From contig NW_027478172.1 in NCBI RefSeq assembly GCF_051020975.1, positions 62,001-126,000 of the forward strand: 64,000 nucleotides of DNA. The letters are read 5' to 3'. Source of the stretch: Osmia lignaria lignaria. Its lineage: Eukaryota > Arthropoda > Insecta > Hymenoptera > Megachilidae. This document shows, piece after piece, positions 1 through 13,053 of this stretch. Below the pieces are notes generated by a model. The model did no database searches, had not been told where the DNA came from, and saw only the letters and a list, made by a program, of their open reading frames with translations. The translations under genes and the position numbers were made by a program. Numbering within the stretch: the first letter of the stretch is position 1; each line of letters begins with the position of its first letter.

Positions 1-322
1 TCGCTTCGTTTCCGAGATATTTGCAGATATATCTCAAGGGAAGGGGCCTGACGGACATATTTCGAGATATTTCTTCTTCTTGTTGTTCTTCTTCTGCACA
101 GCTAAGCTGGAAGTGGCATTTGCACTTCGCAATAGTGCATAGTTATCTCAAAGAAAGGGGCCACGGTGTTTCTGTATCTCTATTATGTTGGTGCGGCTTC
201 GGAACTTTTAAATATCTTGATATATCTCGAGAACTACGCATCTGATCAAAAAATATCATAGAACATAAAAAGTCGGAAACCTAATTTTCTACAAAAAAGG
301 TCTCTTAACATTTTGCAATAGC
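1..322 (+). repeat. Representative satellite unit and its internal anatomy
   Basis: This first 322-bp unit shows the common layout. An internal direct repeat, atctcaagggaaggggcc at 31-48 and atctcaaagaaaggggcc at 145-162, matches at 16 of 18 bases with an offset of 114 bp. The 10-mer cgagatattt occurs at 13-22 and 63-72. Its inverse occurs as atatctcg at 222-229 and aaatatct at 210-217, so the unit contains short dyads. A C/T-rich tract lies at about 71-95. Palindromic hexamers ctcgag (226-231) and tgatca (243-248) are present in most units. G+C by count is 124 of 322. There are 11-12 CpG, close to the number expected by chance. Confidence 0.9.
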
Positions 323-3237
323 TCGCTTCGTTTCCGAGATATTTGCAGATTTATCTCAAGGGAAGGGGCCTAACGGACATATTTCGTGATATTTCTTCTT
401 CTTGTTGTTCTTCTTCTGAACAGCTAAGCTGGAAGTGGCATTTGCAGCTCGCAACAGTGCAGAGTTATCTCAAAGAAAGGGGCCACGGTGTTTCTGTATC
501 TCTATTATGTTGGTGCGGTATCTTAACTTTTAAATATCTTGATATATCTCGAGAACTACGCATCTGATCAAAAAATATCATAGAACATAAAAAATAGGAG
601 ACTTAATTCTCTACAAAAAAGGTCTGTTAACATTTTGCCATAGCTCGCTTCGTTTCCGAGATATTTGCAGATTTATCTCAAGGGAAGGGGCCTGACGGAC
701 ATATTTCGAGATATTTCTTCTTCTTGTTGATCTTCTTCTGCACAGCTAAGCTGGAAGTGGCATTTGCAGCTCGCAATAGTGCAGAGTTATCTCAAAGACA
801 GGGGCCACGGTGTGTCTGTATCTCTATTATGTTGGTGCGGCTTCGGAACTTTTAAATATCTTGATATATCTCGAGAACTACGCATCTGATCAAAAAATAT
901 CATAGAAGATAAAAAGTAGGAAGCTTAATTCTCTACAAAAAAGGTCTCTTAACATTTTGCCATAGCTCGCTTCGTTTCCGGGATATTTGCAGATTTATCT
1001 CAAGGGAAGGGGCCTCACGGACATATTTCGAGATATTTCTTCTTCTTGTTGTTCTTCTTCTGCACAGCTAAGTTGGAAGTGGCATTTGCGGCTCGCACTA
1101 GTGCAGAGTTATCTCAAAGAAAGGGGCCACGGTGTTTCTGTATCTCTATTATGTTGGTGCGGCTTCGGAACTTTTAAATATCTTGATATATCTCGAGAAC
1201 TACGCATCTGATCAAAAAATATCATACTACATAAAAAGTAGGAAACTTAATTCTCTACAAGAAAGGTCTCTAGACATTTTGCCATAGCTCGCTTCGTTTC
1301 CGAGATATTTGCAGATTTATCTCAAGGGAAGGGGCCTGACGGACATATTTCGAGATATTTCTTCTTCTTGTTGATCTTCTTCTGCACAGCTAAGCTGGAA
1401 GTGGCATTTGCAGCTCGCAATAGTGCAGAGTTATCTCAAAGTGAGGGGCCACGGTGTTTCTGTATCTCTATTATGTTGGTGCGGCTTCGGAACTTTTAAA
1501 TATCTTGATATATCTCGAGAACTACGCATCTGATCAAAAAATATCATAGAAGGTAAAAAGTAGGAAACTTAATTCTCTACAAAAAAGGTCTCTTAACATT
1601 TTGCCATAGCTCGCTTCGTTTCCGGGATATTTGCAGATTTATCTCAAGGGAAGGGGCCTCACGGACATATTTCGAGATATTTCTTCTTCTTGTTGTTCTT
1701 CTTCTGCACAGCTAAGCTGGAAGTGGCATTTGCGGCTCGCACTAGTGCAGAGTTATCTCAAAGAAAGGGGCCACGGTGTTTCTGTATCTCTATTATGTTG
1801 GTGCTGCTTCGGAACTTTTAAATATCTTGATATATCTCGAGAACTACGCATCTGATCAAAAAATACCATACTACATAAAAAGTAGGAAACTTAATTCTCT
1901 ACAAGAAAGGTCTCTAAACATTTTTCCATAGCTCGCTTCGTTTCCGAGATATTTGCAGATATATATCAAGGGAAGGGGCCTGACGGACATATTTCGAGAT
2001 ATTTCTTCTTCTTGTTGATCTTCTTCTGCACAGCTAAGCTGGAAGTGGCATTTGCAGCTCGCAATAGTGCAGGGTTATCTCAAAGTGAGGGGCCACGGTG
2101 TTTCTGTATCTCTATTATGTTGGTGCGGCTTCGGAACTTTTAAATATCTTGATATATCTCGAGAACTACGCATCTGATCAAAAAATATCATAGAAGATAA
2201 AAAGTAGGAAGCTTAATTCTCTACAAAAAAGGTCTCTTAACATTTTGCCATAGCTCGCTTCGTTTCCGGGATATTTGCAGATTTATCTCAAGGGAAGGGG
2301 CCTCACGGACATATTTCGAGATATTTCTTCTTCTTGTTGTTCTTCTTCTGCACAGCTAAGTTGGAAGTGGCATTTGCGGCTCGCACTAGTGCAGAGTTAT
2401 CTCAAAGAAAGGGGCCACGGTGTTTCTGTATCTCTATTATGTTGGTGCGGCTTCGGAACTTTTAAATATCTTGATATATCTCGAGAACTACGCATCTGAT
2501 CAAAAAATATCATAGAAGATAAAAAGTAGGAAACTTAACTCTCTACAAAAAAGTTCTCTTCACATTTTGCCATAGCTCGCTTCGTTTCCGAGATATTTGC
2601 AGATTTATCTCAAGGGAAGGGGCCTAACGGACATATTTCGTGATATTTCTTCTTCTTGTTGTTCTTCTTCTGCACAGCTAAGCTGGAAGTGGCATTTGCA
2701 GCTCGCAATAGGGCAGAGTTATCTCAAAGAAAGGGGCCACGGTGTTTCTGTATCTCTATTATGTTGGTGCGGCTTCTTAACTTTTAAATATCTTGATATA
2801 TCTCGAGAACTACGCATCTGATCAAAAAATATCATAGAACATAAAAAGTAGGAGACTTAATTCTCTACAAGAAAGGTCTCTTAACATTTTGCCATAGCTC
2901 GCTTCGTTTCCGAGATATTTGCAGATATATCTCAAGGGAAGGGGCCTGACGGACATATTTCGAGATATTTCTTCTTGTTGTTCTTCTTCTGCACAGCTTA
3001 GCTGGAAGTGGCATTTGCGGCTCGCACTAGTGCAGAGTTATCTCAAAGAAAGGGGCCACGGTGTTTCTGAATCTCTATTATGTTGGTGCGGCTTCGGAAC
3101 TTTTAAATATCTCGATATATCTCGAAAACTACGCTTCTGATCAAAAAATATCATGGAACATAAATTGTAGGAAACTTAATTCTCTACAAAGAAAGTCTCT
3201 TAACATTTTGCCATAGCTCGCTTCGTTTCCGAGATAT

Positions 3238-4843
3238 TTGGAGATTTATCTCAAGGGAAGGGGCCTGACGGACATATTTCGAGATATTTCTTCTTCTTGT
3301 TGTTCTTCCTCTGCACAGCTAAGCTGGAAGTGGCATTTGCAGCTCGCAATAGTGCAGAGTTATCTCAAAGAAAGGGGCCACGGTGTTTCTGTATCTCTAT
3401 TATGTTGGTGCGGCTTCGGAACTTTTAAATATCTTGATATATCTCGAGAACTACGCATCTGATCAAAAAATATCATAGAACATAAAAAGTAGGAAACTTA
3501 ATTCTCTACAAAAAGGTCTGTTAACATTTTGCCATAGCTCGCTTCGTTTCCGAGATATTTGCAGATTTATCTCAAGGGAAGGGGCCTGACGGACATATTT
3601 CGAGATATTTCTTCTTCTTGTTGTTCTTCTTCTGCACAGCTAAGCTGGAAGTGGCATTTGCGGCTCGCAATAGTGCAGGGTTATCTCAAAGTGAGGGGCC
3701 ACGGTGTTTCTGTATCTCTATTATGTTGGTGCGGCTTCGGAACTTTTAAATATCTTGATATATCTCGAGAACTACGCATCTGATCAAAAAATATCATAGA
3801 ACATAAAAAGTAGGAGACTTAATTCTCTACAAGAAAGGTCTCTTAACATTTTGCCATAGCTCGCTTCGTTTCCGAGATATTTGCAGATATATCTCAAGGG
3901 AAGGGGCCTGACGGACATATTTCGAGATATTTCTTCTTCTTGTTGTTCTTCTTCTGCACAGCTAAGTTGGAAGTGGCATTTGCGGCTCGCACTAGTGCAG
4001 AGTTATCTCAAAGAAAGGGGCCACGGTGTTTCTGTATCTCTATTATGTTGGTGCGGCTTCGGAACTTTTAAATATCTTGATATATCTCGAGAACTACGCA
4101 TCTGATCAAAAAATATCATAGAAGATAAAAAGTAGGAAACTTAACTCTCTACAAAAAAGTTCTCTTCACATTTTGCCATAGCTCGCTTCGTTTCCGAGAT
4201 ATTTGCAGATTTATCTCAAGGGAAGGGGCCTAACGGACATATTTCGTGATATTTCTTCTTCTTGTTGTTCTTCTTCTGCACAGCTAAGCTGGAAGTGGCA
4301 TTTGCAGCTCGCAATAGGGCAGAGTTATCTCAAAGAAAGGGGCCACGGTGTTTCTGTATCTCTATTATGTTGGTGCGGCTTCTTAACTTTTAAATATCTT
4401 GATATATCTCGAGAACTACGCATCTGATCAAAAAATATCATAGAACATAAAAAGTAGGAGACTTAATTCTCTACAAGAAAGGTCTCTTAACATTTTGCCA
4501 TAGCTCGCTTCGTTTCCGAGATATTTGCAGATATATCTCAAGGGAAGGGGCCTGACGGACATATTTCGAGATATTTCTTCTTGTTGTTCTTCTTCTGCAC
4601 AGCTTAGCTGGAAGTGGCATTTGCGGCTCGCACTAGTGCAGAGTTATCTCAAAGAAAGGGGCCACGGTGTTTCTGAATCTCTATTATGTTGGTGCGGCTT
4701 CGGAACTTTTAAATATCTCGATATATCTCGAAAACTACGCTTCTGATCAAAAAATATCATGGAACATAAATTGTAGGAAACTTAATTCTCTACAAAGAAA
4801 GTCTCTTAACATTTTGCCATAGCTCGCTTCGTTTCCGAGATAT
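3238..4843 (+). repeat. Five-unit segment (1,606 bp) present in block A and absent from B
   Basis: The A-to-B offset drops from 11,745 to 10,139 across this point, a difference of 1,606 bp. Inside A, units at 2,597 and 2,919 recur at 4,203 and 4,525 with the same 1,606-bp spacing, including the same 319-bp unit. This looks like a local tandem duplication gained in A, or lost from B, after the two blocks separated. Confidence 0.82.
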
Positions 4844-7084
4844 TTGGAGATTTATCTCAAGGGAAGGGGCCTGACGGACATATTTCGAGATATTTCTTCT
4901 TCTTGTTATTCTTCTTCTGCACAGCTAAGCTGGAAGTGGCATTTGCGGCTCGCACTAGTGCAGAGGTATCTCAAAGAAAGGGGCCACGGTGTTTCTGTAT
5001 CTGTATTATGTTGGTGCAGTTTCGGAACTTTTAAATATCTTGATATATCTCGAGAACTACCCATCTGATCAAAAAATATCATGGAACATAAAAAGTAGAA
5101 AATTTAATTCTCTACAAAAAAGGTCTCTTAACATTTTGCCATAGCTCGATTCGTTTCCGAGATATTTGCAGATTTATCTCAAGGGGGCCTGACGGACATA
5201 TTTCGAGATATTTCTTCTTCTTGTTGTTCTTCCTCTGCACAGCTAAGCTGGAAGTGGCATTTGCAGCTCGCAATAGTGCAGAGTTATCTCAAAGAAAGGG
5301 GCCACGGTGTTTCTGTATCTCTATTATGTTGGTGCGGCTTCGGAACTTTTAAATATCTTGATATATCTCGAGAACTACGCATCTGATCAAAAAATATCAT
5401 AGAACATAAAAAGTAGGAAACTTAATTCTCTACAAAAAGGTCTGTTAACATTTTGCCATAGCTCGCTTCGTTTCCGAGATATTTGCAGATTTATCTCAAG
5501 GGAAGGGGCCTGACGGACATATTTCGAGATATTTCTTCTTCTTGTTGTTCTTCTTCTGCACAGCTAAGCTGGAAGTGGCATTTGCGGCTCGCACTAGTGC
5601 AGAGTTATCTCAAAGAAAGGGGCAACGGTGTTTCTGTATCTCTATTATGTTGGTGGAGCTTCGGAACTTTTAAATATCTTGATATATCTCGAGAACTACG
5701 CATCTGATCAAAAAATATCATGGAACATAAAAAGTAGAAAACTTAATTCTCTACAAAAAAGGTCTCTTAACATTTTGCCATAGCTCGCTTCGTTTCCGAG
5801 ATATTTGCAGATTTATATCAAGGGAAGGGGCCTGACGGACATATTTCGAGATACTTCTTCTTCTTGTTGTTCTTCTTCTGCACAGCTAAGCTGGAAGTGG
5901 CATTTGCGGCTCGCACTAGTGCAGAGGTATCTCAAAGAAAGGGGCCACGGTGTTTCTGTATCTCTATTATGTTGGTGCAGTTTCGGAACTTTTAAATATC
6001 TTGATATATCTCGAGAACTACCCATCTGATCAAAAAATATCATGGAACATAAAAAGTAGAAAACTTAATTCTCTACAACTAGGTCTCTTAACATTTTGCC
6101 ATAGCTCGCTTCGTTTCCGAGATATTTGCAGATTTATCTCAAGGGAAGGGGCCTGACGGACATATTTCGAGATATTTCTTCTTGTTGTTCTTCTTCTGCA
6201 CAGCTTAGCTGGAAGTGGCATTTGCGGGTCGCACTAGTGCAGAGTTATCTCAAAGAAAGTGGCCACGGTGTTTCTGAATCTCTATTATGTTGGTGCGACT
6301 TCGGAACTTTTAAATATCTCGATATATCTCGAAAACTACGCTTCTGATCAAAAAATATCATGGAACATAAATTGTAGGAAACTTAATTCTCTACAAATAA
6401 AGTCTCTTAACATTTTGGCATAGCTCGCTTCGTTTCCGAGATATTTGGAGATTTATCTCAAGGGAAGGGGCCTGACGGACATATTTCGAGATATTTCTTC
6501 TTCTTGTTGTTCTTCTTCTGCACAGCTAAGCTGGAAGTGGCATTTGCGGCTCGCACTAGTGCAGAGGTATCTCAAAGAAAGGGGCCACGGTGTTTCTGTA
6601 TCTCTATTATGTTGGTGCAGTTTCGGAACTTTTAAATATCTTGATATATCTCGAGAACTACCCATCTGATCAAAAAATATCATGGAACATAAAAAGTAGA
6701 AAATTTAATTCTCTACAAAAAAGGTCTCTCAACATTTTGCCATAGCTCGATTCGTTTCCGAGATATTTGCAGATTTATCTCAAGGGGGCCTGACGGACAT
6801 ATTTCGAGATATTTCTTCTTCTTGTTGTTCTTCTCCTGCACAGCTAAGCTGGAAGTGGCATTTGCAGCTCGCAATAGTGCAGAGTTATCTCAAAGAAAGG
6901 GGCCACGGTGTTTCTGTATCTCTATTATGTTGGTGCCGCTTCGGAACTTTTAAATATCTTGATATATCTCGAGATCTACGCATCTGATCAAAAAATATCA
7001 TAGAACATAAAAAGTAGGAAACTTAATTCTCTAGAAAAAAGGTCTCTTAACATTTTGCCATAGCTCGCTTCGTTTCCGAGATAT

Positions 7085-7257
7085 TTGCAGATTTATCTCA
7101 AGGGAAGTAGGCTTCGGAACTTTTAAATATCTCGATATATCTCGAAAACTACGCTTCTGATCAAAAAATATCATAGAACATAAATTGTAGGAAACATAAT
7201 TCTCTACAAAAAACGTCTCTTAACATTTTGCCATAGCTCGCTTCGTTTCCGAGATAT
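7085..7257 (+). repeat. Truncated satellite unit (173 bp), block A
   Basis: The unit begins normally to atctcaagggaag (7,107) and then jumps through ta to ggcttcggaactttt (from 7,110), losing a net 149 bp from its middle. Removed are the C/T tract, the second ggggcc segment and tattatgttgg. Its 3' end carries the cgaaaactacgcttctg variant. The missing part rules out any coding role for this copy. Confidence 0.92.
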
Positions 7258-9833
7258 TTGCAGATTCATCTCAAAGGAACGGGCCTGACGGACATATTTC
7301 GAGATATTTCTTCTTCTTGTTGTTCTTCCTCTGCACAGCTAAGCTGGAAGTGGCATTTGCAGCTCGCAATAGTGCAGAGTTATCTCAAAGAAAGGGGCCA
7401 CGGTGTTTCTGTATCTCTATTATGTTGGTGCGGCTTCGGAACTTTTAAATATCTTGATATATCTCGAGAACTACGCATCTGATCAAAAAATATCATAGAA
7501 CATAAAAAGTAGGAAACTTAATTCTCTACAAAAAAGGTATCTTAACATTTTGCCATAGCTCGCTTCGTTTCCGAGATATTTGCAGATCTTTCTCAAGGGA
7601 AGGGGCCTGACGGACATATTTCGAGATATTTCTTCTTCTTGTTGTTCTTCTTCTGCACAGCTAAGCTGGAAGTGGCATTTGCAGCTCGCAATAGTGCAGA
7701 GTTATCGCAAAGAAAGGGGCCACGGTGTTTCTGTATCTCTATTATGTTGGTGCGGCTTCGGAACTTTTAAATACCTTGATATATCTCGAGAACTACGCAT
7801 CTGATCAAAAAATATCATAGAACATGAAAAGTAGGAAACTTAATTCTCTACAAGAAAGGTCTCTTAACATTTTGCCATAGCTCGCTTCGTTTCCGAGATA
7901 TTTGCAGATTTATCTCAAGGGAAGGGGCCTGACGGACATATTTCGAGATATTTCTTCTTCTTGTTGTTCTTCTTCTGCACAGCTAAGCTGGAAGTGGCAT
8001 TTGCAGCTCGCAATAGTGCGGAGTTATCTCAAAGAAACGGGCCACGGTGTTTCTGTACCTCTATTATGTTGGTGCAGCTTCGGAACTTTTAAATATCTTG
8101 ATATATCTCGAGAATTACGCATCTGCTCAAAAAATATCATAGAACATAAATAGTAGCAAACTTAATTCTCTACATGAAAGGTCTCTAAGCATTTTGCCAT
8201 AGCTCGCTTCGTTTCCGAGATATTTGCAGATTTATCTCAAGGGAAGGGGCCTGACGGACATATTTCGAGATATTTCTTCTTCTTGTTGTTCTTCTTCTGC
8301 ACAGCTAAGCTGGAAGTGGCATTTGCAGCTCGCAATAGTGCAGAGTTATCGCAAAGAAAGGGGCCACGGTGTTTCTGTATCTCTATTATGTTGGTGCGGC
8401 TTCGGAACTTTTAAATATCTTGATATATCTCGAGAACTACGCATCTGATCAAAAAATATCATAGAACATGAAAAGTAGGAAACTTAATTCTCTACAAGAA
8501 AGGTCCCTTAACATTTTGCCATAGCTCGCTTCGTTTCCGAGATATTTGCAGATTTATCTCAAGGGAAGGGGTCTGACGGACATATTTCGAGATATTTCTT
8601 CTTCTTGTTGTTCTTCTTCTGCACAGCTAAGCTGGAAGTGGCATTTGCAGCTCGCAATAGTGCAGAGTTATCTCAAAGAAAGGGGCCACGGTGTTTCTGT
8701 ACCTCTATTATGTTGGTGCAGCTTCGGAGCTTTTAAATATCCTGATATATCTCGAGAACTACGCATCTGATAAAAAAATATCATAGAACATAGAAAGTAG
8801 GAAACCTAATTTTCTACAAAAAAGGTCTGTTAACATTTTGCCGTAGCTCGCTTCGTTTCCGAGATATTTGCAGATTTATCTCAAGGGAAGGGGCCTGACG
8901 GACATATTTCGAAATATTTCTTATTCTTGTTGTTCTTCTTCTGCACAGCTAAGCTGGAAGTGGCATTTGCAGCTCGCAATAGTGCAGGGTTATCTCAAAG
9001 AAAGGGGCCACGGTGTTTCTGTACCTCTATTATGTTGGTGCAGCTTCGGAGCTTTTAAATATCTTGATATATCTCGAGAACTACGCATCTGATCAAAAAA
9101 TATCATAGAACATAAAAAGTAGGGAACTTAATTCTCTACAAAAAAGGTATCTTAACATTTTGCCATAGCTCGCTTCGTTTCCGAGATATTTGCAGATCTT
9201 TCTCATGGGAAGGGGCCTGACGGACATATTTCGAGATATTTCTTCTTCTTGTTGTTCTTCTTCTGCACAGCTAAGCTGGAAGTGGCATTTACAGCTCGCA
9301 ATAGTGCAGAGTTATCTCAAAGAAAGGGGCCACGGTGTTTCTGTATCTCTATTATGTTGGTGCGGCTTCGGAACTTTTAAATATCTTGATATATCTCGAG
9401 AACTACGCATCTGCTCAAAAAATATCATAGAACATAAATAGTAGGAAACTTAATTCTCTACATGAAAGGTCTCTAAACATTTTGCCATAGCTCGCTTCGT
9501 TTCCGAGATATTTGCAGATTTATCTCAAGGGAAGGGGCCTGACGGACATATTTCGAGATATTTCTTCTTCTTGTTGTTCTTCTTCTGCACAGCTAAGCTG
9601 GAAGTGGCATTTGCAGCGAGCAATAGTGCAGAGTTATCTCAAAGAGAGGGGCCACGGTGTTTCTGTATCTCTATTATGTTGGTGCGGCTTCGGAACTTTT
9701 AAATATCTTGATATATCTCGAGAACTACGCATCTGATCAAGAAATATCATAGAAGATAAAAAGTAGGAAACTTAATTCTCTACAAAAAAGGTCTCTTAAC
9801 ATTCTGCCATAGCTCGCTTCGTTTCCGAGATAT

Positions 9834-11121
9834 TTGCAGATTTATCTGAAGGGAAGGGGCCTGACGGACATATTTCGAGATATTTCTTCTTCTTGTTGTT
9901 CTTCTTCTGCACAGCTAAACTGGATGTGGCATTTCCAGCTCGCAATAGTGCAGAGTTATCCCGAAGAAAGGGGCCACGGTGTTTCTGTATCTCTATTATG
10001 TTGGTGCGGCTTCGGAACTTTTAAATATCTTGATATATCTCGAAAACTACGCTTCTGATCAAAAAATATCATAGAACATAAATTCTAGGAAACATAGTTC
10101 TCTACAAAAAAGGTCTCTTAACATTTTGCCATAGCTCGCTTCGTTTCCGAGATATTTGCAGATATATCTCAAGGGAAGGGTCCTGACGGACATATTTCGG
10201 GATATTTCTTCTTCTTGTTGTTCTTCTTCTGCACAGCTAAACTGGAAGTGGCATTTCCAGCTCGCAATAGTGCAGAGTTATCTCAAAGAACGGGGCCACG
10301 GTGTTTCTGTATCTCTATTATGTTGGTGCGGCTTCGGATCTTTTAAATATCTCGATATATCGCGAGAACTACGCATCTGATCAAATAATATCATAGAGCA
10401 TAAAAAGTAGGAAACTTAATTCTCTACAAATAAGGTCTCTTAACATTTTGCCATATCTCGCTTCGTTTCCGAGATATTTGCAGATTTATCTCAACGGAAG
10501 GGGCCTGACGGACATATTTCGAGATATTTCTTCTTCTTGTTGTTCTTCTTCTGCACAGCTAACCTGGAAGTGGCATGTCCAGCTCGCAATAGTGCAGAGT
10601 TATCCCGAAGAAAGGGGCCACGGTGTTTCTGTATCTCTATTATGTTGGTGCGGCTTCGGAACTTTTAAATATCTCGATATATCTCGAAAACTACGCTTCT
10701 GATCAAAAAATATCATAGAACATAAATTCTAGGAAACATAGTTCTCTACAAAAAAGGTCTCTTAACATTTTGCCATAGCTCGCTTCGTTTCCGAGATATT
10801 TGCAGATATATCTCAAGGGAAGGGTCCTGACGGACATATTTCGGGATATTTCTTCTTCTTGTTGTTCTTCTTCTGCACAGCTAAACTGGAAGTGGCATTT
10901 CCAGCTCGCAATAGTGCAGAGTTATCTCAAAGAACGGGGCCACGGTGTTTCTGTATCTCTATTATGTTGGTGCGGCTTCGGATCTTTTAAATATCTCGAT
11001 ATATCGCGAGAACTACGCATCTGATCAAATAATATCATAGAGCATAAAAAGTAGGAAACTTAATTCTCTACAAAAAAGGTCTCTTAACATTTTGCCATAG
11101 CTCGCTTCGTTTCCGAGATAT
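9834..11121 (+). repeat. Two-unit higher-order repeat (644 bp, two copies)
   Basis: Units at 9,834 and 10,478 share gaagaaagggg after ttatccc and the 3' end cgaaaactacgcttctg with aaattctagg. Units at 10,156 and 10,800 share gggtcctgacgg, cgggatattt, aagaacggggcc, atatcgcgag and catagagcat. The pairs alternate with 644-bp spacing. The same unit types recur in C, D and later. Confidence 0.85.
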
Positions 11122-12067
11122 TCGCAGATATATCTCAAGGGAAGGGGCCTGACGGACATATTCCGAGATGTTTCTTCTTCTTGTTGTTCTTCTTCTGCAC
11201 AGCTAAGCTGGAAGTGGCATTTACAGCTCGCAATAGTGCAGAGTTATCTCAAAGAAAGGGGCCACGGTGTTTCTGTATCTCTATTATGTTGTTGCGGCTT
11301 CGGAACTTTTAAATATCTTGATATATCTCGAGAATTACGCATCTGCTCAAAAAATATCATAGAACATAAATAGTAGGAAACTTAATTCTCTACATGAAAG
11401 GTCTCTAAACATTTTGCCATAGCTCGCTTCGTTTCCGAGATATTTGCAGATTTATCTCAAGGGAAGGGGCCTGACGGACATATTTCGAGATATTTCTTCT
11501 TCTTGTTGTTCTTCTTCTGCACAGCTAAGCTGGAAGTGGCATTTACAGCTCGCAATAGTGCAGAGTTATCTCAAAGAAAGAGGCCACGGTGTTTCTGTAT
11601 CTCTATTATGTTGGTGCGGCTTCGGAACTTTTAAATATCTTGATATATCTCGAGAACTACGCATCTAATCAAAAAATATCATAGTACATAAAAAGTAGGA
11701 AACTTAATTCTCTACAAAAAAGGTCTCTTAACATTTTGCCATAGCTCGCTTCGTTTCCGAGATATTTGCAGATTTATCTCAGAGGAAGGGGCCTGACGGA
11801 CATATTTCGAGGTATTTCTTCTTCTTGTTGTTCTTCTTCTGCACAGCTAAGCTGGAAGTGGCATTTACAGCTCGCAATAGTGCAGAGTTATCTCATAGAA
11901 AGGGGCCACGGTGTTTCTGTATCTCTATTATGTTGGTGCGGCTTCGGAACTTTTAAATATCTCGATATATCTCGAGAACTACGCGTCTGATCAAAAAATA
12001 TCATAGAACATAAAAAGTAGGCAACTTAATTCTCTACAAAAAAGGTCTCTTAACATTTTGCCATAGC
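10489..12067 (+). repeat. Satellite units between blocks A and B
   Basis: About five units that are not part of the matched A/B stretch. They include a copy of the aagaacggggcc / atatcgcgagaac type at 10,800, a unit at 11,122 with an altered start (attcgcag, gagatgtttc) and two units at 11,444 and 11,766 of the common gcagctcgcaatag-like type with ttacagctcgc. No non-satellite sequence is present. Confidence 0.8.
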
Positions 12068-13053
12068 TCGCTTCGTTTCCGAGATATTTGCAGATATATC
12101 TCAAGGGAAGGGGCCTGACGGACATATTTCGAGATATTTCTTCTTCTTGTTGTTCTTCTTCTGCACAGCTAAGCTGGAAGTGGCATTTGCACTTCGCAAT
12201 AGTGCATAGTTATCTCAAAGAAAGGGGCCACGGTGTTTCTGTATCTCTATTATGTTGGTGCGGCTTCGGAACTTTTAAATATCTTGATATATCTCGAGAA
12301 CTACGCATCTGATCAAAAAATATCATAGAACATAAAAAGTCGGAAACCTAATTTTCTACAAAAAAGGTCTCTTAACATTTTGCAATAGCTCGCTTCGTTT
12401 CCGAGATATTTGCAGATTTATCTCAAGGGAAGGGGCCTAACGGACATATTTCGTGATATTTCTTCTTCTTGTTGTTCTTCTTCTGAACAGCTAAGCTGGA
12501 AGTGGCATTTGCAGCTCGCAACAGTGCAGAGTTATCTCAAAGAAAGGGGCCACGGTGTTTCTGTATCTCTATTATGTTGGTGCGGTATCTTAACTTTTAA
12601 ATATCTTGATATATCTCGAGAACTACGCATCTGATCAAAAAATATCATAGAACATAAAAAATAGGAGACTTAATTCTCTACAAAAAAGGTCTGTTAACAT
12701 TTTGCCATAGCTCGCTTCGTTTCCGAGATATTTGCAGATTTATCTCAAGGGAAGGGGCCTGACGGACATATTTCGAGATATTTCTTCTTCTTGTTGATCT
12801 TCTTCTGCACAGCTAAGCTGGAAGTGGCATTTGCAGCTCGCAATAGTGCATAGTTATCTCAAAGACAGGGGCCACGGTGTGTCTGTATCTCTATTATGTT
12901 GGTGCGGCTTCGGAACTTTTAAATATCTTGATATATCTCGAGAACTACGCATCTGATCAAAAAATATCATAGAAGATAAAAAGTAGGAAGCTTAATTCTC
13001 TACAAAAAAGGTCTCTTAACATTTTGCCATAGCTCGCTTCGTTTCCGGGATAT

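Larger units (their letters stand above)
1..10488 (+). repeat. Block A: first copy of a large segmental duplication within the array
   Basis: Unit-by-unit variants of this block recur in the same order in 12,068-20,305. The offset is 12,067 for the first units, 11,745 for units at 1,631-2,919, 10,139 for 4,844-9,512 and 9,817 for the 10,156 unit. Each change of offset is a whole number of units apart from the few bases by which some units are short. Only scattered single-base differences are visible by eye, for example a changed base near 1,804 (gtgctgc against gtgcggc) and near 8,039 (aacgggcc against aaggggcc). Left end lies outside the window. Confidence 0.88.

Noticed and set aside
1..60. 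A CENP-B box-like site around cttcgtttccgggat.
   Set aside because: The 17-bp CENP-B box needs TTCG, four free bases, A, two free bases and CGGG. The A and the spacing to CGGG do not fit in any variant I looked at.
71..95. The C/T-rich tract in each unit as a microsatellite or a splice-site polypyrimidine tract.
   Set aside because: It is a fixed part of the unit with the same interruptions (tgttgttc) in most copies and only rare three-base length changes. No exon structure accompanies it.
21..245. Open frame of 74 codons repeated in most units on the array strand, as if a conserved small protein gene were amplified.
   Set aside because: The frame begins at TTG, not ATG, and has no promoter or splice context. 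Units with an in-frame stop (the cttgttgatcttc type at 665, 1,309 and 1,953) and the 173-bp truncated units have been amplified just the same. Similarity among the frames reflects repeat homogenisation.
7100..7115. A transposon excision or insertion scar at the truncated unit.
   Set aside because: There is no target-site duplication or terminal repeat. The joint is a simple internal deletion with about two unexplained bases.
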